Shown piece by piece: positions 6,808 to 13,006 of a stretch of 13,124 bases of DNA. The stretch comes from an uncultured Agathobaculum sp. (GTDB taxonomy: Bacteria > Bacillota > Clostridia > Oscillospirales > Butyricicoccaceae): contig CALWEB010000142.1 in the NCBI GenBank assembly GCA_944376955.1, forward strand, positions 1-13,124. The letters are read 5' to 3'. The position numbers and the translations under genes are program-made. Every line of letters starts with the position of its first letter. The first letter of the stretch is position 1. The notes under the pieces were generated by a model. That model ran no database searches, was not told the origin of the DNA, and saw only the letters and a list, made by a program, of their open reading frames with translations.

Positions 6808-6835
6808 CAACATAGTCTATCCCCATGCTATGTTG
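6808..6835. promoter_or_regulatory. perfect 8-bp inverted repeat between divergent genes, candidate operator
   Basis: CAACATAG (6808-6815) and CTATGTTG (6828-6835) form a perfect inverted repeat with a 12-bp spacer, total 28 bp. The left arm covers the -10 of the minus-strand promoter and the right arm overlaps the -35 of the plus-strand promoter, so a dimeric regulator bound here could control both the DUF3343 operon and the DUF815 gene. The regulator is not identifiable. Confidence 0.45.
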
Positions 6836-6837
6836 AA
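6809..6837 (-). promoter_or_regulatory. promoter of DUF3343-desulfurase operon
   Basis: Minus-strand -35 TTCAAC (6832-6837), 17-bp spacer, -10 TATGTT (6809-6814). Both hexamers are moderate matches with ideal spacing. The start of transcription would fall only a few bases before the ribosome binding site GGAGGGAG, giving a very short leader. Confidence 0.45.
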
Positions 6838-6861
6838 AAGCGCGCCGAAGTGTGTTATGCT
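6833..6861 (+). promoter_or_regulatory. promoter of the DUF815 ATPase gene
   Basis: Plus-strand -35 TTGAAA (6833-6838), 17-bp spacer, -10 TATGCT (6856-6861). It is followed by a short leader and the strong ribosome binding site AGGAGG (6885-6890), nine bases before the ATG at 6900. It overlaps the minus-strand promoter back to back. Confidence 0.6.
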
Positions 6862-6899
6862 GATGCTGCACAAAAATTCATCCCAGGAGGGGATTAGAT

Positions 6900-8105
6900 A
6901 TGGAACTTTCCGCTCTTTCTTTGCGTCTGCACGCGCTTTCTGCGCTGCGCGGCTTGCAGCAACATCCGTTGGTGCAGACTTCTGCCGCGGTTTTGGACCT
7001 GCTGGACGATGCAAACGCCGCCCGTTTTGCCGATGCTTACGGCGCGCTGTGCGCCGCGCAGTACACCTATGGAAACGCATTGCAGGCGCTGCTGGACGCT
7101 GTCCACTATGATGTCAACACACTGACCGATACACTCGCCGCCCCCGCCCCTGCGCTGCTGGATGCGGCAACACGCGATATTGAGACGCTCAACGCGCTGC
7201 TTGCCCTTGACGGCGCATCGCTCAAGGCGGCAGCCGCCGGGCGCTATAACGCCCCCGCGCTGCTGACCCTGCCGGACTTTCCGGCCTCGGCCCCGCTGCC
7301 CTTCCACGACGGAGCAGAGCTGGCCAGCTACTACCGCGCGCAGGGCTACGGCTTTTTCGCGCAGTCCTCGGCCTTTGCCGTGCAGGACGACGGCACAGTT
7401 GCCCCGATTGTGCATCCCGATGCCATTCGGCTGCACGACCTGCCCGGCTACGAACGGCAAAAGCAGCAGATTCTCAAAAACACCCGCGCCTTCCTCGACG
7501 GACGCGAAGCCAACAACATCCTGCTGTACGGCGACAAGGGCACGGGCAAATCCTCGACCGTTAAGGCCGTGGTCAACAAGTACGCCGAGCGCGGCCTGAA
7601 AATCATCGAAATGTCGCCGCGGCACATCACCTGCTTCCCGAAAATCTTCGCGGAAACGCTGCGCTCGCCCTTCCGCTTCATCGTCTTTCTGGACGACCTC
7701 ACCTTCAGCCGTGAGGATGACAACTTTGCCGCGCTCAAAGCCTTCATCGAGGGCGGCCTTGCGGGCAAACCGGCCAATCTGGTCATTTACGCGACCAGTA
7801 ACCGCCGCCACCTGATCCGCGAAAGCTTTGCCGACCGCGAGGGCGACGACGTGCGCGTGCGCGACAGTCTGGAGACGGTCACCTCGCTGTCCGACCGGTT
7901 CGGGCTGGAGATCACCTTCTCCGTGCCGGACAAGGACGAGTATCTGTACATCGTCGATCAGCTTGCCGCGGAAAGCGGCCTTGCACTGCCGGGCGACCAG
8001 CTGCATATGCTCGCCGAGCGGTTTGCACTGCGCCGCAACGGGCGTTCACCGCGCACCGCGCGCCAGTTCATCAGCCAGCAGATGGCGGAGAAATACGAAA
8101 AGTAA
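6900..8105 (+). CDS. DUF815 family AAA-type ATPase
   Basis: A 401-residue ATP-binding protein of the DUF815 group of AAA+ ATPases; cellular role unknown. The N-terminal 180 residues are helical and Ala/Leu-rich with no motif I recognise. The ATPase core follows: a conserved approach LPGYERQKQQILKNT (181-195), Walker A GDKGTGKSS (211-219), Walker B FIVFLDDL (260-267), sensor-1 region YATSNRRH (297-304), a candidate arginine-finger region SLSDRFGLEI (329-338) and a sensor-2 region GRSPRTARQF (381-390). All key residues are present, so it should hydrolyse ATP. No membrane segment. ATG at 6900 is set by AGGAGG nine bases upstream. It stands alone as a monocistron with its own promoter and terminator, divergent from the DUF3343 operon. 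Confidence 0.88.
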   Translation: MELSALSLRLHALSALRGLQQHPLVQTSAAVLDLLDDANAARFADAYGALCAAQYTYGNALQALLDAVHYDVNTLTDTLAAPAPALLDAATRDIETLNALLALDGASLKAAAAGRYNAPALLTLPDFPASAPLPFHDGAELASYYRAQGYGFFAQSSAFAVQDDGTVAPIVHPDAIRLHDLPGYERQKQQILKNTRAFLDGREANNILLYGDKGTGKSSTVKAVVNKYAERGLKIIEMSPRHITCFPKIFAETLRSPFRFIVFLDDLTFSREDDNFAALKAFIEGGLAGKPANLVIYATSNRRHLIRESFADREGDDVRVRDSLETVTSLSDRFGLEITFSVPDKDEYLYIVDQLAAESGLALPGDQLHMLAERFALRRNGRSPRTARQFISQQMAEKYEK

Positions 8106-8107
8106 GC

Positions 8108-8147
8108 ATAAAAAAACAGGCACCCGGCCGGGCGCCTGTTTTTTTAT
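8108..8147. terminator. strong bidirectional intrinsic terminator
   Basis: Near-perfect 40-nt palindrome: A-tract, stem CAGGCACCCGG/CCGGGCGCCTG (8117-8127, 8128-8138) and T-tract (8139-8145), with one mismatch (8122/8133). It starts two bases after the DUF815 stop codon, and by symmetry would also stop minus-strand transcripts coming from htrA. Confidence 0.9.
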
Positions 8148-8168
8148 CCACACATGTCCATTCGCACA

Positions 8169-8386
8169 CCTTGCGCTGCACTCCGCGCCGCAAGGCGCGC
8201 ATGTAAAAGAAAAGAACCGCCTTTTAGGCGGTTCTTTTCATCCAAACGCCCAGCTCTGCCGGGCGTTTGGATACAAGAGCGGAGCAAAGTTTCGCGCGCT
8301 GTGCGCGTCGGAACTTTGCGCAGCCCGGGCGATGTCCGCGTGTATCGCGGCATCGCCCTTTCGTTTGCAAGCGTGGTTGCAAACGA
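8169..8386. repeat. array of six consecutive hairpins in a 245-bp non-coding gap
   Basis: The gap between the DUF815 terminator and the htrA stop contains, in order: H1, two mutually exclusive stems, CCTTGCG/CGCAAGG (8169-8175 with 8189-8195) or CGCGCC-GCAA-GGCGCG with a GNRA-type loop (8184-8199); H2, 13 bp (8209-8221/8227-8239); H3, 12 bp (8240-8251/8261-8272); H4, 8 bp GCAAAGTT/AACTTTGC (8284-8291/8312-8319) enclosing a CGCGC/GCGCG stem; H5, GGGCGATG/CATCGCCC (8327-8334/8351-8358) with an inner CCGCG/CGCGG stem; H6, 10 bp TCGTTTGCAA/TTGCAAACGA (8361-8370/8377-8386). H2 and H3 abut with no gap; H6 is followed by GTA and T7 on the plus strand. No credible coding sequence. It could be a mobile multi-hairpin repeat (REP/MITE-like), a structured RNA, or the htrA 3' region. 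Confidence 0.7.
8205..8239 (-). terminator. probable terminator of htrA
   Basis: A perfect 13-bp stem (GAAAAGAACCGCC and its complement, 5-nt loop) whose minus-strand side runs into TTCTTTTCTTTT. It is the best U-rich hairpin downstream of htrA, about 155 nt after its stop; the palindrome at 8108-8147 would act as backup. Confidence 0.55.
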
Positions 8387-8394
8387 GTATTTTT

Positions 8395-9843
8395 TTACCA
8401 TCCGAAGTACGAGAACGGATTCTGGTACTGCGAACCACTATTGTTATTCTGGCTGTTCTGGCTGCTTTGCTCTGCCGGGTCATCGCCCTCCAGATCGTGC
8501 GCATCGGTCAGCGTCACGGTCAGGTTGACCATCTTGCCGGTCGAAATGCGGTAAACCGTCAGCGTCAGCTTGTCGCCCGCCTTCATGTCTTCCTTGATTT
8601 CGTTGATGTCGTCCATGGTCGGGGTCGGGGTGCCGTTGACTGCGGTGATGATATCACCCACCTGCAAGCCTTCATTTGCCGCCTTGGCACGGGAGTCAAT
8701 CGAGTAAACCTGTACGCCTGCGATGCTGCCGTCAGCCGACTCCACATTGCTGCCCGTGATACCGATGGACGGACGACCTGCCACATAACCGTTGGAAATC
8801 AGCTCATCCACAACCTCCTTGGCGGTGTTGATCGGGATGGCAAAGCCCATGCCCTCGACCGAAGCCTCGCCAAAGCCGCTGCTCGACAGCTTGGCGGAGG
8901 TGATACCAACTACCTGACCGTACTTATTGATCAGCGCGCCGCCCGAGTTGCCGGGGTTGATAGACGCGTCGGTCTGGATCAGGGTCATGACGCGGTCGTT
9001 GATGGTCACGTCACGGTTGATGGCGGAAATGCGGCCGCCGGTGATCGTGTTGGCAAACTGTACGCCGCCGGGCGAACCGATCGCGTACGCATATTCACCG
9101 GGCTGCAATTCATCCGAGTCACCAAATTCTGCGGCGGTCAATGTGCCTTGCGGCTCTACCTTAATGACCGCCAGATCGGTCTGCTCATCCGTGCCGATGA
9201 TGTTGGCATCATACTGCGTGCCGTCGCTCAGCTGCACGGTGACACTCTGCGCGTCCTCCACGACGTGGTTGTTGGTGATGATGTAGCCGTCCTCACTCAT
9301 GATCACGCCCGAACCGGAACCCGTCCCGCTCGCGGTGGTCGAAATGACCGACACGATGGACGGGCTGACCTTTTTGTAGATTTCCTCGCCCGCCAGACCG
9401 TTGACCACATCGTAATTATCCGGGTCAAGGTCAGGTGCTTCGTTGATCTGCACGGTGGGCAGGTCGCCCGCCTTTGCGCTCGCCGTAACGGCGGCACCGT
9501 CACCCGTGTTTACCATATGCCCAATCAGCGCGCCGCCTGCAAACAACAGGCACGCGGCTGCAACGCTGCACAAGCCGATAACAATCGCTTTCCCGTGCTT
9601 TTTCTTCTTCGGAGGCTGCGGGGTGGCGCCCATCGGGTCCTGCGCATACGGCGCGCCGCCATATGGCTGCTGGTGTTGCTGCGCCTGATGGTAAACCGGG
9701 TGCTGTACCGGCGTCTGGTATGGCGTGCGCGGCTCCTCCTGCTGCGGCTCGGTGTACTGCTGTCCTGCTGCGGTCTGCTGCGGTTCGCTATGTTCATCGC
9801 CGCGCGGATCCGGCGTCATATTATTATTATTGAAGTCGTCCAT
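8395..9843 (-). CDS. htrA: HtrA/DegP-like membrane-anchored serine protease with PDZ domain
   Basis: Envelope quality-control protease that degrades or refolds misfolded exported proteins. The 482 residues run: a Gln/Pro-rich cytoplasmic leader (1-80), a basic KKKKHGK stop, one transmembrane helix (about 86-108), a linker, the trypsin-like domain (about 150-345) with intact triad H193 (TNNHVVE), D223 (QTDLAVIKV) and S300 (NPGNSGG), one PDZ domain (about 358-447), and a Ser/Asn/Gln-rich tail ending in aromatic residues. The topology is that of Gram-positive HtrA/HtrB (type II membrane protein, active site outside). ATG at 9843 is set by GGGAGG eight bases upstream. It lies 149 bp downstream of, and co-directional with, a two-component system, which suggests that the system controls it. 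Confidence 0.95.
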   Translation of the reverse strand: MDDFNNNNMTPDPRGDEHSEPQQTAAGQQYTEPQQEEPRTPYQTPVQHPVYHQAQQHQQPYGGAPYAQDPMGATPQPPKKKKHGKAIVIGLCSVAAACLLFAGGALIGHMVNTGDGAAVTASAKAGDLPTVQINEAPDLDPDNYDVVNGLAGEEIYKKVSPSIVSVISTTASGTGSGSGVIMSEDGYIITNNHVVEDAQSVTVQLSDGTQYDANIIGTDEQTDLAVIKVEPQGTLTAAEFGDSDELQPGEYAYAIGSPGGVQFANTITGGRISAINRDVTINDRVMTLIQTDASINPGNSGGALINKYGQVVGITSAKLSSSGFGEASVEGMGFAIPINTAKEVVDELISNGYVAGRPSIGITGSNVESADGSIAGVQVYSIDSRAKAANEGLQVGDIITAVNGTPTPTMDDINEIKEDMKAGDKLTLTVYRISTGKMVNLTVTLTDAHDLEGDDPAEQSSQNSQNNNSGSQYQNPFSYFGW

Positions 9844-9875
9844 TGTAATGACCTCCCTATCGATTTTGTGATTTC

Positions 9876-9932
9876 ATTCTAACCTGCCATTGTGGCGGTT
9901 TGTTGAAAACAATATGAATATTTTTTGAACAA
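9876..9932 (-). promoter_or_regulatory. candidate activated promoter of htrA with tandem TTGTT boxes
   Basis: On the minus strand a good -10, TAGAAT (9876-9881), has no recognisable -35. The -35 position is instead occupied by TTGTTTTCAACAA (9900-9912), a palindromic element, and a related TTGTTCAAAA lies upstream (9923-9932); the two TTGTT words are exactly 20 bp apart, about two helical turns. A weak -35 with tandem repeats is the usual form of a promoter activated by an OmpR-type regulator, and one is encoded just upstream. Which protein binds is inference. Confidence 0.4.
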
Positions 9933-9992
9933 GCGCAGACAAACCGCCCGCTCCACCGTGCGGCATACACGGCGAAACAGACGGTTTATCCG

Positions 9993-11456
9993 TTATTTCT
10001 GAGGATTTTTCGCGCCTCCCGGCAACTGCTGGGGCGCCAGCGGCAGCGTAAAGGAGAATTCGGTCTCGCCGCCGTCCGACCGCACGGAGATTTCGCCTCC
10101 GTGAAGATTGATGATATTCTTGACAATATACAGGCCCAGCCCCGCGCCGGTTTTATCCATCGAACGCGAACGGTCTGCCTTATAGAATCGTCCGAACACA
10201 TGCGGCAAATCCTCAGCCGAAATGCCGATGCCGGTATTGGTGATGGAAAAAGCACAGACCCCGTGTTCGGGATGCGCCCGCAGGCACAGCCGGCCGCCTT
10301 CGTTGATGAATTTCACCGCGTTATCCACCAGATTGTACACCGCGCGGTACAGATGGTCGCGGTCGCCCATGACGATCAGCCGGTCGTCCAGTTCGCACTC
10401 GACCTCCAGATGCTTATGCTCGATTTTCTGCTCAAAGGACAGGATGATCTGGCTGGTCATCTCGGAGAAGTCAAACGGCGCCGGATTGAGGATCAGCTCA
10501 CCCGACTGGATTTTGGCTGCATCCAGCATCCGGTTGACCATGCGGGACAGGCGGCGCGTCTCCTCCGCGATAATGTGAAGGTATTTGTCGCGTTGCTCTA
10601 CCGGGATCGTACCGTCGATCATGCCGTCCACAAAGCCACCGATCGTGGTCATCGGGGTTTTGAATTCATGGCTGACGTTGGAGATAAAGCCGCGTGTCAG
10701 CTCCTCGAGCTGGTCAAGGTCGCGCGCCATGTTGTTGAAAGACACCGCCAGTTCATCAATCTCATAGCAGTGATTGTCCTCCGGCACACGCACATCGAAG
10801 TTGCCCGAAGCAAACTCCTTGGCCGCCGCCGCAATCACCTTGAGCGGACGCGTCATATGCTGCGACAGGATAAAGGACAGGATGAGCGCCACTGCCAGCG
10901 TGATCAGCAGGATCAGCACCAGCGTCTGCGTGGAGTGGCGCACCACTCCTGCGGCGGTGGCGTCCTGCGTATAGACAAAGACCATCGCGCTGGTTTCTCC
11001 GTCGTCTCCCTGCACGCGTGTGCCGACTGTATAGCTGGACCGGTCACCCAGCACACCCAGCTGGCCGACCTCCGCATAGCTGCCCGTCTGGCGCACCTGC
11101 TCGGCCACCTCCTGCGGAATCCGCCACCCCGACATTTTGGCGGCTTCTCCGTCCGGTCCGGCAAGCATTTGGATCACGCCATCCCGGTCGGTCACATAAA
11201 CGGTGATCGAATCCTCCTTGGCCACCGTGCCGATGGACAGCATGTAGATTTCGCGGATGACATCGGAATCCGTGCCCAGCAGCAGCCGGGTCTGCTCCGC
11301 CAGGCTCTGCACGGTTGTGCGCAATTCCGCCTGCTTGGTTTGCAATGCGTAATTGCCCATCTGATAGTAAAACACGCTGCCTGCCACTGCAAATGCACAG
11401 ACGATCAACAGCAGGTGCGTGACATAATTTTTGAAAAAGAAGCTGCGTCTGCCCAT
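9993..11456 (-). CDS. HAMP-containing sensor histidine kinase
   Basis: Membrane sensor of a two-component pair. The 487 residues hold: transmembrane helix 1 (about 11-32), an extracytoplasmic sensor region of about 140 residues (no cysteine, a PDC/Cache-like look with DRDGVIQMLAG at 91-100), transmembrane helix 2 (about 177-198), HAMP (about 199-252), HisKA with H263 in FISNVSHEFKTPMT, and HATPase_c with N-box YNLVDNAVKF (374-383), G1 ITNTGIGIS (405-413) and G2 GAGLGLYIV (437-445). The usual G1 aspartate is an asparagine (N407), seen in some active kinases. ATG at 11456 follows the regulator stop by 3 nt, and its ribosome binding site AAGGAG is made of the last two sense codons of the regulator, so the two are tightly coupled. 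Likely senses envelope stress, judging by the adjacent htrA. Confidence 0.93.
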   Translation of the reverse strand: MGRRSFFFKNYVTHLLLIVCAFAVAGSVFYYQMGNYALQTKQAELRTTVQSLAEQTRLLLGTDSDVIREIYMLSIGTVAKEDSITVYVTDRDGVIQMLAGPDGEAAKMSGWRIPQEVAEQVRQTGSYAEVGQLGVLGDRSSYTVGTRVQGDDGETSAMVFVYTQDATAAGVVRHSTQTLVLILLITLAVALILSFILSQHMTRPLKVIAAAAKEFASGNFDVRVPEDNHCYEIDELAVSFNNMARDLDQLEELTRGFISNVSHEFKTPMTTIGGFVDGMIDGTIPVEQRDKYLHIIAEETRRLSRMVNRMLDAAKIQSGELILNPAPFDFSEMTSQIILSFEQKIEHKHLEVECELDDRLIVMGDRDHLYRAVYNLVDNAVKFINEGGRLCLRAHPEHGVCAFSITNTGIGISAEDLPHVFGRFYKADRSRSMDKTGAGLGLYIVKNIINLHGGEISVRSDGGETEFSFTLPLAPQQLPGGAKNPQK

Positions 11457-11459
11457 GGT

Positions 11460-12125
11460 TTACTCCTTGGTCTCAAATTTATAGCCGACGCCCCACACCG
11501 TCTTCACTTCCCATTTATCCGAAACGCCCTCCAGCTTTTCGCGCAGGCGCTTGACATGTACATCGACCGTGCGCGTATCGCCAAAGTAATCAAAGCCCCA
11601 CACGTCGTCCAGCAGCTGCGCGCGCGTAAACACACGGTTCGGGCTGGAAGCGAGATAGTACAGCAGCTCGATCTCCTTGGGCGGCGCGTCCACGCGTTTG
11701 CCCTTGATGATCAGGTCGTATGCCTGCTTGTCGATAACCAGATTGTCAAACGTCAGCTTTTCGGGCGCGTCGTCCGGCGCCATGCGGCGGAACACTGCGC
11801 GCACACGTGCGATGACCTCCGGCATCTCCAGCGGCTTGACGATGTAATCGTCCGCCCCCATTTCCAGCCCGGAAACACGGTCAGCCGTCTCGCCCTTGGC
11901 CGTCAGCATGATGATCGGCACATCGCTTTCCGCGCGGATCTCCTTGCAGACCGCCCAGCCGTCCATCACCGGCATCATCACATCCAGCAGCAGCATATCC
12001 GGCTTTTCAGACTTCCACATTTTGATGCCTTCCACGCCGTTTGCCGCTTCGACCACCGCATAGCCCTCGCGCTCCAGATACAGCCGCAGCAGCTCGCGGA
12101 TATTTGCTTCGTCTTCGACGATCAA
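11460..12125 (-). CDS. OmpR/PhoB-family response regulator
   Basis: DNA-binding partner of the adjacent sensor kinase. The 221 residues comprise a receiver domain (about 1-115) with acidic pocket E4/D5, phospho-acceptor D48 (MLLLDVMMPVMDG), T75 and K97 (ADDYIVKPLE), and a winged-helix output domain (about 124-219) with ELLYYLASSPNRVFTRAQLLDDVWG and the DVHVKRLREKL recognition helix. The only usable start codon is a TTG at 12125, which begins at LIVEDE; the upstream in-frame codons read E-E-K-K-I, matching the usual KKILIVEDE opening, but no ATG, GTG or TTG precedes them before an in-frame stop. GAGG lies about 11 nt before the TTG. The start may therefore be unusual, or the A7 run nearby may hide an indel. 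Confidence 0.93.
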   Translation of the reverse strand: MIVEDEANIRELLRLYLEREGYAVVEAANGVEGIKMWKSEKPDMLLLDVMMPVMDGWAVCKEIRAESDVPIIMLTAKGETADRVSGLEMGADDYIVKPLEMPEVIARVRAVFRRMAPDDAPEKLTFDNLVIDKQAYDLIIKGKRVDAPPKEIELLYYLASSPNRVFTRAQLLDDVWGFDYFGDTRTVDVHVKRLREKLEGVSDKWEVKTVWGVGYKFETKE

Positions 12126-12172
12126 TATCTTTTTTTCCTCTGTTCTCCCCGACTTTCCGTAAGTATGTTTTC

Positions 12173-12201
12173 ATTATACCGCCTTCGCGGAAAAAAAGCC
12201 A
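12173..12201 (-). promoter_or_regulatory. promoter of the two-component operon
   Basis: Minus-strand consensus -10 TATAAT (12173-12178) with a weak -35, TGGCTT (12196-12201), at 17-bp spacing. A perfect -10 with a poor -35 suggests help from an activator, possibly autoregulation. The predicted leader is about 40 nt. Confidence 0.55.
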
Positions 12202-12227
12202 TGAACATTCTGTAAAAGCGGGAAGAA

Positions 12228-12256
12228 TTGCGTCCCCCGCGCGGACATGCTATACT
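12228..12256 (+). promoter_or_regulatory. promoter of trmO
   Basis: Plus-strand -35 TTGCGT (12228-12233), 17-bp spacer ending in TGC, extended -10 TATACT (12251-12256). The leader is about 25 nt to the ATG at 12287, with ribosome binding site AAGGAAGG (12273-12280) six bases before it. Confidence 0.65.
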
Positions 12257-12286
12257 GGAAGCATCAACGACAAAGGAAGGTCGCTT

Positions 12287-12976
12287 ATGTCCCAAACCGT
12301 CCCCCTGCACATCATCGCGCGCATCCGCAGCGATTTCCCAACCAAATTCGGCATCCCGCGGCAGAGCGGGCTGGCCGACGCGCCCGCGCGCATCGTGTTC
12401 GAGCCGGAATACCGCAACGCAGACGCACTGCGCGGCATCGAAGGGTTTTCCCATCTCTGGCTGATCTGGCAGTTTTCCGAGGCCGTGCGCGACGGCTGGT
12501 CGCCCACGGTGCGCCCGCCCAAGCTGGGCGGCAACCGCCGCATGGGCGTATTCGCCACGCGCTCGCCCTTCCGCCCGAACGCTATCGGGCTGTCCTCGGT
12601 GCGGCTGGACCGGGTTGAACTGCACACGCCGGACGGCCCTGTGCTGCATGTTTCGGGCGCCGACCTGATGGACGGCACGCCGATTTTCGACATCAAGCCC
12701 TATCTGGCCTATACGGACGCGCATCCGGAGGCATCTGGTGGCTTTGCGCTGCAAAACCGCGACGGTGTGCTGCAGGTGTGCTGCGCTGATGCGCTGCTTG
12801 CCCGCCTGCCCGCTGGGCGGCGCGACGCGCTGCTCGCTATCCTCGCACAGGACCCCCGTCCGGGCTATCAGCACGAGCCGGGCCGGGTGTACGGCTTCCC
12901 GTTTGCGGGCTGCGAGGTGCGCTTTTCGGTCGAGGGTGACACCCTGACCGTACAGGACATTACCCCCGTCCCATAA
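12287..12976 (+). CDS. trmO: tRNA (N6-threonylcarbamoyladenosine(37)-N6)-methyltransferase TrmO
   Basis: TsaA/YaeB-family enzyme that uses S-adenosylmethionine to methylate t6A at position 37 of tRNA-Thr, giving m6t6A and improving decoding. The 229 residues match the E. coli enzyme in length (about 235). Seen: the N-terminal beta strand IIARIRSDFPTKFGIPRQ (9-26), GIEGFSHLWLIWQF (50-63), the family signature MGVFATRSPFRPNAIGLS (86-103), and LMDGTPIFDIKPYLAYTD (127-144), which lines the SAM site. The ATG at 12287 is chosen for its ribosome binding site; the reading frame is open further upstream but that part crosses the promoter. Monocistronic, divergent from the two-component operon. Confidence 0.94.
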   Translation: MSQTVPLHIIARIRSDFPTKFGIPRQSGLADAPARIVFEPEYRNADALRGIEGFSHLWLIWQFSEAVRDGWSPTVRPPKLGGNRRMGVFATRSPFRPNAIGLSSVRLDRVELHTPDGPVLHVSGADLMDGTPIFDIKPYLAYTDAHPEASGGFALQNRDGVLQVCCADALLARLPAGRRDALLAILAQDPRPGYQHEPGRVYGFPFAGCEVRFSVEGDTLTVQDITPVP

Positions 12977-12982
12977 CATAGC

Positions 12983-13006
12983 AAAAAAACCGCTCCCAAA
13001 AGAGCG
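12983..13006 (-). terminator. minus-strand intrinsic terminator at right end
   Basis: CGCTC/GAGCG hairpin (12991-12995, 13002-13006; 6-nt loop) followed on the minus strand by G and T7 (12983-12989). On the plus strand there is no U-tract, so it does not clearly terminate trmO. It implies a minus-strand transcript entering from the right. Confidence 0.6.

Noticed and set aside
8108..8396. CRISPR-like array
   Set aside because: The repeated elements are unrelated inverted repeats, not direct repeats with regular spacers, and no cas genes are present.
8144..8401. 85-codon minus-strand open frame through the hairpin array
   Set aside because: It reads through every inverted repeat, has no ribosome binding site, and overlaps the htrA stop; the constraint here is clearly RNA or DNA structure, not protein.
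7828..9882. 684-codon open frame on the plus strand, antisense to htrA
   Set aside because: It begins inside the DUF815 gene, crosses the terminator and hairpin array, and mirrors htrA in the opposite strand; its translation has no family-like features. It is a by-product of high third-position GC.
10101..12215. 704-codon plus-strand open frame antisense to the kinase and regulator
   Set aside because: It covers two well-identified genes with intact motifs on the other strand, lacks a ribosome binding site, and reads as His/Arg/Gln-rich shadow sequence.
12041..12286. N-terminal extension of trmO (82 codons)
   Set aside because: The extension crosses the response-regulator gene and both divergent promoters; the ATG at 12287 has a good ribosome binding site and gives the normal family length.
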